Positions 1 to 8,761 of a stretch of 64,000 nt of DNA are shown piece after piece. The notes beneath the pieces are model-generated. The model had not been told where the DNA came from and ran no database searches. It was given only the letters and a program-made list of their open reading frames with translations. The stretch covers positions 186,001-250,000 of the forward strand of contig NZ_CANLTL010000006.1 of NCBI RefSeq assembly GCF_947494015.1. The letters are read 5' to 3'. This DNA is from an uncultured Cellulomonas sp. (GTDB lineage Bacteria > Actinomycetota > Actinomycetes > Actinomycetales > Cellulomonadaceae). Position numbers and translations under genes: made by a program. Position 1 is the first letter of the stretch. Every line of letters starts with the position of its first letter.

Positions 1-5
1 GCGGG

Positions 6-671
6 GTGCCCGACCCGGGGCCGGCGGGACAATCGGCCGATGTCGACCCGCTCGCCGGGGACCCGCGCGTGGCAGATCTCCTCGGCGCGGCGTATCCGGC
101 GATGGAGCAGTTCGACCAACTGCTGCGGGAACAGGGCGTCCTCCGGGGCCTGATCGGTCCGCGCGAGGTGAGTCGGCTGTGGGAGCGCCACCTGCTGAAC
201 AGTGCGTCCCTGGCACCTCACCTCCCGACGCAGGGACTCCTCGTCGACGTCGGATCGGGAGCCGGTCTCCCCGGCATCGTCCTGGCCGCTCTGCTGCCGA
301 GGTGTGAGGTGGTCCTCCTCGAGCCCATGGAGCGCCGAACAGCGTGGCTGGTCGAGGTGGTCGACGCGCTCGGACTGGCGAACGCCACGGTGGTGCGGGG
401 CCGCGCCGAGGAGCAGCACGGACGGATGTCGGCCGATGCGGTCACCGCTCGGGCCGTGGCGCCGATGGACCGACTGGCGCGGTGGTCGATGCCGATGCTT
501 CGGCCCGGCGGTCACCTCGTCGTGCTCAAAGGACGGCAGGCCACGACGGAGCTGGACGACGCCAAGCACGTGCTGCGCAAGCTCAAGGCCGTCCGGACGG
601 AGATCGTCGCCGGCGAGACACTGCCGGGGCTGGAACCGACGACCATCGTGCGCATTCAGAAGGACGGGTAG
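6..671 (+). CDS. rsmG: 16S rRNA (guanine527-N7)-methyltransferase RsmG (GidB)
   Basis: SAM-dependent enzyme that methylates N7 of G527 in 16S rRNA in the cytoplasm; in this family loss gives low-level streptomycin resistance. The 221-residue product has the Rossmann SAM-binding block VDVGSGAGLPGIVLA near residues 80-95 and the family ending with TTIVRIQK. Start is GTG at 6; the window begins only 5 bases earlier, so the ribosome binding site is barely visible and a start further upstream cannot be excluded. The gene order rsmG-parA-parB is the usual origin-proximal arrangement in actinobacteria, although here parA is separated by an unusually long spacer. Confidence 0.93.
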   Translation: MPDPGPAGQSADVDPLAGDPRVADLLGAAYPAMEQFDQLLREQGVLRGLIGPREVSRLWERHLLNSASLAPHLPTQGLLVDVGSGAGLPGIVLAALLPRCEVVLLEPMERRTAWLVEVVDALGLANATVVRGRAEEQHGRMSADAVTARAVAPMDRLARWSMPMLRPGGHLVVLKGRQATTELDDAKHVLRKLKAVRTEIVAGETLPGLEPTTIVRIQKDG

Positions 672-1589
672 CACGTCTGCCGCGATGTGCGGCCGCAACC
701 GATCGAGAGGTCCCACCCGGGCGCCGTCACCGTGACGTGGTGGCCACCCGAGGGGGTCGAGTCCGCGGGCAGGCCAGCATTGCGCTCCTGTCGGCCGGAC
801 GCGTTCGGTGGTGCTCTGGTCGGGGCGGGAGTCCGCTCCGCTGCAGGCGGGGTCCAGACCCGGACAGCGGTCCCAGCCCCTGCTCCACACCCAGGCCGAT
901 GTTCGACACCGCCGAGAAGTGTTGGTGGTGTCTGATCCCGGCGGCAACCCCCGGTCCCAGTTCCGCGTCCAGGCGGATGTCCGAGGTCTGTCGGGAGTGG
1001 CGGGGACACCGGGACGGGCATGACATCGTCCGCAGACTCCGGTCGGGACCAGAGGACGCGAGGAGTGTCGACGCCGCGACGCCCCGCGTCGTCCCGGCGG
1101 GGGCGGCGGGCGGCCGGGCGTGCTGACGACCGTGGCGCCGCGCCGACCCAGGTCGTCACCCGCGGGGCTACGACCGGCGGGGGTCCCTGTCGATCGGTGC
1201 TTCGGGCAGCGGGATCGCTCCCAGCGACTGCGTCGCCTGGGTCGTCGGTGCACCTCCGGTGTGGCTTCTGGCCGGCCACGCGGAACGACCACACCCGTGC
1301 GAGTCGTACGCGGGTCGCGCGTGGCCGTACCGATACGTGCCGTGAGAGCTCGTCGCGCCAGTACTCGCGCGCGACGTCGCTGCCGACTGCTCTTGAGCGG
1401 CGGTCCGGACCTCGCGGACCGGGCTGTGTCCGACTGGTCCGCCGTCTCCGGCTGGTGCACCTCGCTCCTATAGCGGGGATAGGTACAGAGCCGAGGGGCT
1501 TGTCTCACGGCTCTCAACCTTCTCAGTGTGGGCGGAGCATCTGTGTCAGGGGGCGGCGTTAGATAGGAGAGCCGGTCGAGGGGGCACGG

Positions 1590-1605
1590 TGTTCCACGTG
1601 AAACC
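1590..1605. promoter_or_regulatory. parS site 1
   Basis: TGTTCCACGTGAAACC matches the near-universal bacterial parS 16-mer TGTTYCACGTGRAACA at all positions except the last. It lies in the spacer between rsmG and parA, where ParB would load and spread. Confidence 0.9.
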
Positions 1606-2044
1606 GCGGGAGTTCGGGCTGCGGTGCGTGGAGCGGGCCGGGAGACGAGGTGAGTGGGCGCCACGGCCGTCACGTCGTCGCCACAGACCGGACAACGACT
1701 CCGTGTCTGGAGCGGGCAGCGACGCAGCAGGCTTGCGCGACTCGTGGTGATGGCGCCCCGTTCGCTCTCGCGGAGGAGACGTTCTTCGCGCTGCGCGACT
1801 TCGGGGCCGCCGCGCCGCGCCCACAGCCGGGGGGCGATCGTCTTCAGCAGGGAGGGTGGAACGCGGCTGTTCGTCGTGGCTGGCTCGGACCTTCATCGAG
1901 GCCACCGCACCCGCTGCCGCCGCGCGTGGATCGTCTGTTGCACCGAGGCCGTGGCGGGTTCGTCGCTGTTTCAACTCGCGCCCGAGCTCTGCCCCTGCCC
2001 TGGCCCGCCCTGCCCCTGCCCCCTCATGCAGTCGCAGCTACGGT

Positions 2045-2085
<41 letters not shown>

Positions 2086-2380
2086 ATTGCGTCGTCGGTA
2101 GCGCCCGCCTCGGCTCTGACGCTGCCGCGGCTCTTGCGTAGCTGCTGAAGGGCCACGGCGGTCGCCAGCGGTCGCCCGACATCGCCGCGTCGACGTCGGC
2201 AAGATCCGGCCACCCAGGTCAGCGGGCCGCGCGTCGACCGGGGTACGCCGATCTCGCTCGTCGGTCGGGACGGCTGATGACGCGATCGACGGTGGCGCCT
2301 CGGTTGGTCCGGTGATCCCCACGGAGGCCCCGGGGGGTGCAGGAGCTTGGCGTTCGACTGCCGAACCGCGCTCCACCGGA

Positions 2381-2396
2381 CGTTTCACGTGGAACA
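2381..2396. promoter_or_regulatory. parS site 2
   Basis: CGTTTCACGTGGAACA matches the parS consensus with only the first base deviating. It lies 114 bp upstream of the parA start, so ParB binding here could also affect parAB transcription. Confidence 0.9.
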
Positions 2397-2510
2397 CGGC
2401 ATCTCGCGGGTCCACGCGTACCCCGTGCGTCGGTGTCGGGACGACACCAGTTCCCCAGGTAGGGTCTTCGGCGTGACGGCGACGGCAAGCAACGCTCTGG
2501 CAGAAGCGGT

Positions 2511-3554
2511 ATGACGGAGCCGACGGATCTGGCGGGGCGCACGTCCGGAGCGAACGACCGCACCGTTCCACGTGAAACGTCCGGACGGGACGAGGAGCGC
2601 AGGACGGCACTGGTCGACAGCCTCCCCAGTGGTGATGAGACGACGCCGCTCATGGCGGAGCTGGCCAGGGATGCGCGACGACGTATCCAGCTTCGTGGCC
2701 GGCGCTTTCCCCGCCCGGAGGCGACTCGCGTTCTCACGGTCGCGAACCAGAAGGGCGGCGTCGGAAAGACGACGACGAGTGTGAACCTGGCCGCCGCACT
2801 GGCGAAGGGCGGCCTCAACGTCCTGGTCATCGACAACGACCCGCAGGGCAACGCGTCCACCGCTCTGGGTATCGAGCACCGCAGCGGTACCCCGTCCGTC
2901 TACGAGGTTCTGGTCGACGAGGCGGACCTCGCACATGCGGTGCAGCAGTGCCCGGACATCCCTCAGCTGTGGTGCGTGCCTGCCACGATCGATCTGTCGG
3001 GGGCCGAGATCGAGCTGGTGTCGATGGAGTCCCGTGAGCACCGGTTGCGCCGGGCGCTGGACCGGTACCTGGCTCAGCGTGATGCCAGTGGGCAGGACCC
3101 GATCGACTACGTCTTCATCGACTGTCCCCCGAGCCTGGGCTTGCTCACCGTGAACGCCTTCGTGACTGCGCGCGAGGTCCTGATCCCGATCCAGTGTGAG
3201 TACTACGCCCTGGAGGGCCTGAGTCAGCTGCTCAACACCGTGGAGCTCATGCGGGCGCATCTCAATCCCGATCTACGCGTCACGACAATCCTGCTCACGA
3301 TGTACGACGCTCGGACGAACCTCGCGCAGCAGGTGGCGGCGGAGGTCCGCGAGCACTTCCCCGCGATCACGCTGCGCACGACCGTCCCGCGCTCGGTCCG
3401 CATCTCCGAGGCCCCTGGGTACGGACAGACGGTGCTCAGCTATGACGCCGGATCCAGTGGTGCGCTGGCCTATCTGGAGGCGGCGCGCGAGCTGGCGGTC
3501 CGCGGAGTCGACCACCACCTCACCACGACGGACAAGGACGGAACACATGAGTGA
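2511..3554 (+). CDS. parA: Chromosome-partitioning ATPase ParA (Soj)
   Basis: Deviant-Walker ATPase that binds DNA non-specifically and drives segregation of ParB-parS complexes. The 347-residue protein has a roughly 70-residue polar N-terminal extension, then the P-loop KGGVGKTT (residues 81-88), the A' motif DNDPQGN (about 108-114), and [13 protein letters not shown] further on. The extension is longer than in Bacillus Soj but common in actinobacterial ParA. Start ATG 2511 has no strong Shine-Dalgarno, so a shorter form starting nearer residue 47 is possible. A parS site lies inside the coding region (2564-2579). The gene overlaps parB by 8 bp, implying coupled translation. Confidence 0.95.
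   Translation: MTEPTDLAGRTSGANDRTVPRETSGRDEERRTALVDSLPSGDETTPLMAELARDARRRIQLRGRRFPRPEATRVLTVANQKGGVGKTTTSVNLAAALAKGGLNVLVIDNDPQGNASTALGIEHRSGTPSVYEVLVDEADLAHAVQQCPDIPQLWCVPATIDLSGAEIELVSMESREHRLRRALDRYLAQRDASGQDPIDYVFIDCPPSLGLLTVNAFVTAREVLIPIQCEYYALEGLSQLLNTVELMRAHLNPDLRVTTILLTMYDARTNLAQQVAAEVREHFPAITLRTTVPRSVRISEAPGYGQTVLSYDAGSSGALAYLEAARELAVRGVDHHLTTTDKDGTHE
2564..2579. promoter_or_regulatory. parS site 3 (inside parA)
   Basis: CGTTCCACGTGAAACG keeps the 14-bp core of parS and differs only at the two outermost bases. It is within the 5' part of parA, in the region encoding the poorly conserved N-terminal extension. Confidence 0.88.
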
Positions 3555-4659
3555 CAAGCGGCGCGGTCTGGGACGCGGCCTGGGCGCGCTGATCCCGACG
3601 GCGAGCGACCAGCAGCGTCCGGTCGACGTGTTCTTTCCCGATGTCGCCGGTGCTGCGGCGGCTGCGGCTGCGGCCTCGGCGCGCGGGGAGGACATGGTGC
3701 CGGGTGCTCCGTCGGAGCAGCGTGTCCGGGACGGCTCGTCCGGAGCAGTCGGGTCCCGAGCCGCCGCTGCCCAGGTGGTCTCCGTCGATGTTCCACGTGA
3801 AACCGGCGACTTGCTGCCCGTGCCGGGCGCGCGCTTCGCCGAGCTCCCTGTCGACTCGATCCGACCCAACTCGCGTCAACCGCGCACGGTGTTCGACGAG
3901 GACGCGCTCGAGGAGCTGACGGGATCCGTACGCGAGATCGGGGTGCTGCAGCCGATCGTCGTCCGGCCGGCGCAGGGCAGCGACGCGGACTACGAGCTCA
4001 TCATGGGCGAGCGCCGCTGGCGCGCGAGTCAGCGAGCAGGACTCGCGACAGTGCCCGCCATCGTGCGCGAGACGGACGATGCCGACCTGCTTCGTGATGC
4101 GCTGCTCGAGAACCTGCACCGTAGTCAGCTGAACCCGCTCGAAGAGGCCGCCGCCTACCAGCAGCTGCTCGACGACTTCGGCTGCACGCACGAGGAGCTC
4201 GCCACCCGGATCTCGCGGTCGCGGCCTCAGATCTCGAACACGCTGCGACTGCTGCGCCTCCCGCCGCTGGTCCAGCGACGCGTCGCCGCCGGCGTGCTGT
4301 CGGCCGGGCACGCGCGAGCGCTTCTCGGGCTGACCGACGGGGCGGCGATCGAACGGCTCGCGCAGCGCATCGTGGCGGAGGGCCTGTCGGTCCGTGCGAC
4401 CGAGGAGATCGTCGCCCTCGGTGGCGAGGCGGAACGACCGGTGAGTGCGAGCCGTCGGGCCCGGGTGGGTCCCCGGGCCGACGCGGTCGACGAGCTCGCG
4501 GCGCGACTGTCGGACCGGTTCGAGACTCGGGTCAAGATCGCGCTCGGGAAGAGCAAAGGCCGCCTCACGGTGGAGTTCGCATCGGTCCAGGATCTCAACC
4601 GCATCCTGACCACCCTGTCGCCGGCGGACGCCGGTCTCCTCACCGCACCGGAGGACTGA
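3547..4659 (+). CDS. parB: Chromosome-partitioning protein ParB (Spo0J)
   Basis: CTP-dependent DNA clamp that nucleates on parS, spreads, and stimulates ParA. The 370-residue form beginning [17 protein letters not shown] carries the N-terminal ParA-interacting segment, an Ala-rich linker (about 35-55), the CTP-binding GERRWRA motif (154-160), the [10 protein letters not shown] block (188-197), a helix-turn-helix (about 215-235) and a C-terminal dimerisation region. The longer frame from 3442 is rejected because it would run through the end of parA, while ATG 3547 gives the canonical N-terminus. A fourth parS lies inside the gene. Confidence 0.96.
   Translation: MSDKRRGLGRGLGALIPTASDQQRPVDVFFPDVAGAAAAAAAASARGEDMVPGAPSEQRVRDGSSGAVGSRAAAAQVVSVDVPRETGDLLPVPGARFAELPVDSIRPNSRQPRTVFDEDALEELTGSVREIGVLQPIVVRPAQGSDADYELIMGERRWRASQRAGLATVPAIVRETDDADLLRDALLENLHRSQLNPLEEAAAYQQLLDDFGCTHEELATRISRSRPQISNTLRLLRLPPLVQRRVAAGVLSAGHARALLGLTDGAAIERLAQRIVAEGLSVRATEEIVALGGEAERPVSASRRARVGPRADAVDELAARLSDRFETRVKIALGKSKGRLTVEFASVQDLNRILTTLSPADAGLLTAPED
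3789..3804. promoter_or_regulatory. parS site 4 (inside parB)
   Basis: TGTTCCACGTGAAACC is identical to site 1. It falls in the parB linker between the ParA-binding tail and the CTPase domain, where amino-acid sequence is little constrained. Confidence 0.9.
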
Positions 4660-4724
4660 CGCGGTCGTGGGCCGGCCGGGACGGCGAGCTCGGCACGACG
4701 CGGTGCTTTTGACGTTCTCGCAGG

Positions 4725-5732
4725 TCAGCGCGTCGCGGTGGCGTCTGCGAGGGCTCGGTCGACGAGATCGCGGTACAGCGAACCGAGGTCGTGCCCGGCC
4801 GCCGCGGCCGCCTGCGGGAACAGCGACGTCTCCGTCATGCCCGGGGCGACGTTGACCTCGAGGAAGTGCGGCACGCCGTCGTCGTCGACGATGAGGTCCG
4901 TGCGGGAGAGGTGGCGCAGGCCGAGCGCCTGATGAGCGGTGACGGCCATGGCGGCCACCGCGGCCTGCTCCCGAGCGTCGAGCCGAGCGGGCGCGAAGTA
5001 CTCGGTCCGCCCCGGGTTGTACCGGGCGTCGTAGTCGTACGGACCCTCGGTGACGATCTCGACGGCTGGCAGGGCGCGCGGTCCGCCCCGGTCCTCGACC
5101 ACGCTGACGGCGACCTCCCGGCCCGCCACCGCGCGCTCGACCAGCGCCGTGTCACCGTAGGAGAACGCGTCGACCATCGAGCGGGCGAGCTCGGCGGCCG
5201 TCCCCACCAGCGTGACCCCGAGCGCCGAGCCACCGCGGGACGGCTTGACCACCAGCGGCAGCCCCAGGCGGTCGACGATGGCGTCGAGCACGCGGCCGGC
5301 GCCGAGCTCGCGGAACAGGCTCTGCGGCAGGGTGACGAACTCGGGTGTGGCCAGCCCGGCGCGGGTGACGACCGTCTTGGCGACCGGCTTGCTCCACGCG
5401 AGCCGGCTGGCACGTGGGTCGGTGCCCAGGTACGGCACGCGCAGCAGCTCCAGCACGTCCCGTACCGACCCGTCCTCACCCGTCGCCCCGTGGAGCAACG
5501 GCCACACGAGGTCGGGGCGGGTCTGGGTGAGCGCCGGGATGAGGTCGGCGTCGACGTCGTGCACGGTGACCTCGATGCCGGCGCCGCGCAGCGCCTCGGC
5601 GACACGGCGACCCGAGCGCAGGGAGACGTCACGCTCGTGCGACAGCCCGCCCGCCAGGACGACGACGCGCGCAGCGGACGCGGCCGGATCCGCCGGCGCG
5701 GACGTCGCGGCCTCGCTCGGGGCAGCGTTCAC
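4725..5732 (-). CDS. ddl: D-alanine--D-alanine ligase
   Basis: ATP-grasp enzyme joining two D-Ala to make the dipeptide end of the peptidoglycan precursor, in the cytoplasm. The sequence from RVVVLAGGLSHERDVSLRSG (N-terminal domain) through KPSRGGSALGV (ATP-grasp) to EVNVAPGMTETSLFPQA (catalytic/Mg site) fits the family, and 335 residues is the normal size. The start is taken as GTG at 5732, preceded by GAGAGGA at proper spacing; the reading frame stays open far upstream but that part overlaps the aminotransferase antisense frame and has no protein character. It converges on parB with a 65-bp gap and lies 40 bp downstream of the aminotransferase gene, probably co-transcribed. Confidence 0.92.
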   Translation of the reverse strand: MNAAPSEAATSAPADPAASAARVVVLAGGLSHERDVSLRSGRRVAEALRGAGIEVTVHDVDADLIPALTQTRPDLVWPLLHGATGEDGSVRDVLELLRVPYLGTDPRASRLAWSKPVAKTVVTRAGLATPEFVTLPQSLFRELGAGRVLDAIVDRLGLPLVVKPSRGGSALGVTLVGTAAELARSMVDAFSYGDTALVERAVAGREVAVSVVEDRGGPRALPAVEIVTEGPYDYDARYNPGRTEYFAPARLDAREQAAVAAMAVTAHQALGLRHLSRTDLIVDDDGVPHFLEVNVAPGMTETSLFPQAAAAAGHDLGSLYRDLVDRALADATATR

Positions 5733-5772
5733 GGGGCGGTCCTCTCGTCCAGGGGGGTGCTCGGGGGTCTCG

Positions 5773-7170
5773 TCACGCCAGGTCGGGACCCGGGGACTGC
5801 ACGTCGCGCACCGGCCGCGTCCCCGAGGTGCCGAACAGCGACACGAGCTCGCTCTCGCCGGCGACGACGCCGGCCAGACGCCGCACGCCCTCACGGATCC
5901 GCTCGGGCGTCGGGAAGCAGAACGACAGCCGCATGTGGTCGGTGCCGCGGTCGTCGAAGTAGAACGCCGTCCCGGGGACATAGGCGACCCGCGCCGTGAC
6001 GGCACGCGGCAGCATCGCCCGGGCGTCGAGGCCCTCCGGCAGCCGGACCCAGGTGTAGAAGCCGCCGTCGGGCACGGTCCAGGACGCATCCGGCAGGTGC
6101 TCGGCCAGCGCACCCACCATCGCGTCGCGCCGCTCGCGGTACAGCTCCTGGAACGACTTGACCTGGCCCTTCCAGTCGCAGGTCGCCAGGTAGGCGGAGA
6201 TGGCGAGCTGCGACGCGTTGGACGGGCTGAGGATGGACGCCTCGCTCGCGAGGACGAGCTTCTCGCGGACGGCGTGCGGTGCGACCGCCCAGCCCACCCG
6301 GTAGCCGGGGGCGAACGTCTTGGAGAACGAGCCCAGGTAGATGACGCCGTCGGCCTCGATAGACCGCAGCGCGGGCAGCGGGTCGCCCGAGAACCCGAGC
6401 AGGCCGTAGGGGTTGTCCTCCAGGACCAGGACGCCGTGGCGCCGCGCGATCTCGAGGATCCGTGGGCGGCGCTCGGCGCTGAGCGTGACGCCGGCCGGGT
6501 TGTGGAAGTTCGGCACCGTGTAGAGCAGCTTGACGGTGCGACCGTCCCGTTCCAGCGCGGTGAGCGTCTCCTCCAGCGCCTCGGGCACCAGACCGTGCTC
6601 GTCGAGCGGGACGTGGACGACGTCCGCCTCGTACGCACGGAACACCCCGAGCGCGCCGACGTACGACGGCGCCTCGGCCACGACGACGTCGCCCGGGTTC
6701 ACGAAGATCCGCGTCACCAGGTCCAGCGCCTGCTGGCTCCCGGTGGTCACGACCACGTCGTCGGGATGGGCGTCGATGCCCTCGAGGCGCATGACGTCGA
6801 GGATCTGCTCGCGCAGCGTCTCGTCGCCCTGCCCGGACCCGTACTGCAGCGCCGTCGTGCCCCGGGTCGCGACCACGTGCCGGCTCATGTCCGCCAGGAC
6901 GTCCAGCGGCAGGCCCTCGAGGTACGGCATGCCACCGGCGAGCGAGACCACCTCGGGTCGGCTGGCGACGGCGAACAGGGCCCGGATCTCCGACGCCCGC
7001 ATCGCGTGCGCCCGGTCTGCGTAGGAGTGCAGCCACGGGTCGAGGCGGGTGCCGTGGGCGCCCGGGTCGGTCGGCGCGGAGCCACTGGCGGGGTGCTGGT
7101 GGACGGCCGGCGCGTCGGCGGCGGCCCCGGTGGGGGGCAGTGCACCTGCCCCGGGCGTCTCGGAGGTCAT
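5773..7170 (-). CDS. PLP-dependent aminotransferase, fold type I (2-aminoadipate/MocR-type aminotransferase family)
   Basis: Probable cytoplasmic aminotransferase; substrate not known. The 465-residue product has a disordered Ala/Pro-rich N-terminus (about 1-45), the substrate-side block VVSLAGGMP, YGSGQGDETLREQI, NFHNPAGVT, DNPYGLL, the PLP-lysine motif GSFSKTFAPGYRVGW and a late FYTWVRLPEG, all typical of the LysN/2-aminoadipate aminotransferase group, without the GntR DNA-binding domain of MocR proteins. A CAGACT box lies 6 nt before ATG 7170, so the message is probably leaderless. It occupies the place where cwlM lies in M. tuberculosis. Confidence 0.85.
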   Translation of the reverse strand: MTSETPGAGALPPTGAAADAPAVHQHPASGSAPTDPGAHGTRLDPWLHSYADRAHAMRASEIRALFAVASRPEVVSLAGGMPYLEGLPLDVLADMSRHVVATRGTTALQYGSGQGDETLREQILDVMRLEGIDAHPDDVVVTTGSQQALDLVTRIFVNPGDVVVAEAPSYVGALGVFRAYEADVVHVPLDEHGLVPEALEETLTALERDGRTVKLLYTVPNFHNPAGVTLSAERRPRILEIARRHGVLVLEDNPYGLLGFSGDPLPALRSIEADGVIYLGSFSKTFAPGYRVGWAVAPHAVREKLVLASEASILSPSNASQLAISAYLATCDWKGQVKSFQELYRERRDAMVGALAEHLPDASWTVPDGGFYTWVRLPEGLDARAMLPRAVTARVAYVPGTAFYFDDRGTDHMRLSFCFPTPERIREGVRRLAGVVAGESELVSLFGTSGTRPVRDVQSPGPDLA

Positions 7171-7176
7171 GGGGCG

Positions 7177-7182
7177 AGTCTG
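7177..7182 (-). promoter_or_regulatory. Putative -10 box for the leaderless aminotransferase gene
   Basis: CAGACT on the minus strand, 6 nt before the ATG at 7170. This spacing would put the transcription start at or within a base of the start codon. No Shine-Dalgarno is visible between them. Confidence 0.5.
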
Positions 7183-7228
7183 CCACGCCGGTCGGCGGCA
7201 CCCCGGGTGGGCGCGCGCCGGTGAGATC

Positions 7229-7579
7229 TCAGTGGGCGAGCAGGGTCGTCTCGATCTCCTTCACGAGCGCGGGCTTGGGCCGCGCCCCGACCACCGTGGA
7301 GACGAGCTCACCGCCCTTGACGAAGTGCATCGTGGGGATCGAGACGATGCCGTAGTCGGCGGCGACCTGCGCGTTCTCGTCGGTGTTGACCTTGACGACC
7401 TTGACCCGGCCCGCGTACACGGCGGCCAGCTCGTCGAGCACCGGCGCGACCATGCGGCACGGACCGCACCAGGGCGCCCAGAAGTCCACGACGACCGGGA
7501 GGTCGGACTCGAGGACCTCGGCCCGGTACGTCGCGTCGGTCGCGTGCACCGGGGCTGCGACAGGGGTGGGGGTGGACAT
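7229..7579 (-). CDS. trxA: Thioredoxin
   Basis: Cytoplasmic disulfide reductase. The 116-residue protein carries the active site WCGPC (residues 37-41) in [11 protein letters not shown], followed by the [20 protein letters not shown] block with the cis-Pro. It starts 1 bp after the trxB stop, so the two are an operon; TrxB would reduce it with NADPH. This corresponds to the trxB2-trxC pair of mycobacteria. Confidence 0.96.
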   Translation of the reverse strand: MSTPTPVAAPVHATDATYRAEVLESDLPVVVDFWAPWCGPCRMVAPVLDELAAVYAGRVKVVKVNTDENAQVAADYGIVSIPTMHFVKGGELVSTVVGARPKPALVKEIETTLLAH

Positions 7580-7580
7580 G

Positions 7581-8603
7581 TCAGGCCTCCTGAAGGGCGA
7601 CAGCCTCGTCGGGCGCGACCGGGCCGTCGGTGCCGACGTCGCCGAGCCCGGTGACGTAGTGCTGGGCGTCCAGCGCGGCGGCGCACCCGGAGCCGGCAGC
7701 GGTGATGGCCTGGCGGTAGATGTGGTCGACGGCGTCGCCGCACGCGAACACCCCGGGCAGGTTGGTCAACGTGGTGCGGCCGACGACCTTGATGTAGTTG
7801 TTCTCGTCCAGGTCGATCTGGCCGGTCAGCAGCTCGGTGCGCGGCACGTGGCCGATCGCCACGAACACCCCGCCGACGGGGAGGTCGCGCTGCTCACCGG
7901 TGCGGGTGTCGCGCAGCGTCACGCCGGACACCTTGTCCTGGCCGTGGATGGCCACGACCTCGCTGTGCCAGGCGAACTCGATCTTGGGGTCGTTCTTCGC
8001 GCGGTCGGCCATGACCTTCGACGCCCGCAGCTCACCGCGCCGGTGCACCATGGTGACCTTCGACGCGAACCGGGTCAGGAAGGTCGCCTCCTCCACGGCG
8101 GAGTCACCCCCGCCGACGACGACGATCTCCTGGTCGCGGAAGAAGAACCCGTCACAGGTGGCGCACCATGACACCCCGCGGCCGGAGAGCCGCTTCTCGT
8201 CGGGCAGCCCGAGCTCGCGGTAGGCGGAGCCGGTGGCCAGCACCACCGACAGCGAGGTGAACGTCTCGCCGCCGCCGGTGCGCAGCGTCTTGACCGGTCC
8301 GTCGAGCTGCATCTCGACGACGTCGTCCCACAGCACCTCGGCCCCGAACTTCTCGGCCTGCTTCTGCATCGCCTCCATGAGCTCGGGACCCTGGATGCCG
8401 TCGGGGAAGCCGGGGAAGTTCTCGACCTCGGTCGTGTTCATCAGCGCGCCGCCGGCGGTCACCGACCCGGCGATGACCAGCGGGGCCAGACCCGCACGCG
8501 CCGCGTACACCGCGGCGGTGTAGCCGGCCGGACCCGAGCCGACGATGACCACGTCGCGCGGGGCGCCTGGGGTGGTGGTCTGGGGGGTGGTCTGCTCGCT
8601 CAC
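7581..8603 (-). CDS. trxB: Thioredoxin-disulfide reductase
   Basis: FAD enzyme transferring electrons from NADPH to thioredoxin. The 340 residues contain the FAD-binding [17 protein letters not shown] (about 22-38), the redox-active CATC within [10 protein letters not shown] (about 142-151), the NADPH-binding [12 protein letters not shown] and the C-terminal [13 protein letters not shown] motif. Start GTG 8603 follows GAGGTAGG. Operon with trxA (1-bp gap). The sigM-rsmA gene pair that separates trxB from mviN in mycobacteria is absent here: only 158 bp of non-coding DNA lies upstream. Confidence 0.96.
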   Translation of the reverse strand: MSEQTTPQTTTPGAPRDVVIVGSGPAGYTAAVYAARAGLAPLVIAGSVTAGGALMNTTEVENFPGFPDGIQGPELMEAMQKQAEKFGAEVLWDDVVEMQLDGPVKTLRTGGGETFTSLSVVLATGSAYRELGLPDEKRLSGRGVSWCATCDGFFFRDQEIVVVGGGDSAVEEATFLTRFASKVTMVHRRGELRASKVMADRAKNDPKIEFAWHSEVVAIHGQDKVSGVTLRDTRTGEQRDLPVGGVFVAIGHVPRTELLTGQIDLDENNYIKVVGRTTLTNLPGVFACGDAVDHIYRQAITAAGSGCAAALDAQHYVTGLGDVGTDGPVAPDEAVALQEA

Positions 8604-8761
8604 ACGCCTACCTCGTCCTCGTGCTCACCGGCGCGTCGTGCGCCGTCTGCTGTGCCGAACCGATCCTCGCCGTGAAGTGTTCCCCGACGACACCTCCGGC
8701 GACAAACCGCGGCGGACGCGCCGGGACGGGCGGCGGGGCGCCGACGGGGCGCCGCGGCGGT

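Noticed and set aside
4725-6638. 637-codon frame extending D-Ala-D-Ala ligase upstream
   Set aside because: The upstream 302 codons are antisense shadow of the aminotransferase; the GTG at 5732 has a ribosome binding site and gives the normal protein length.
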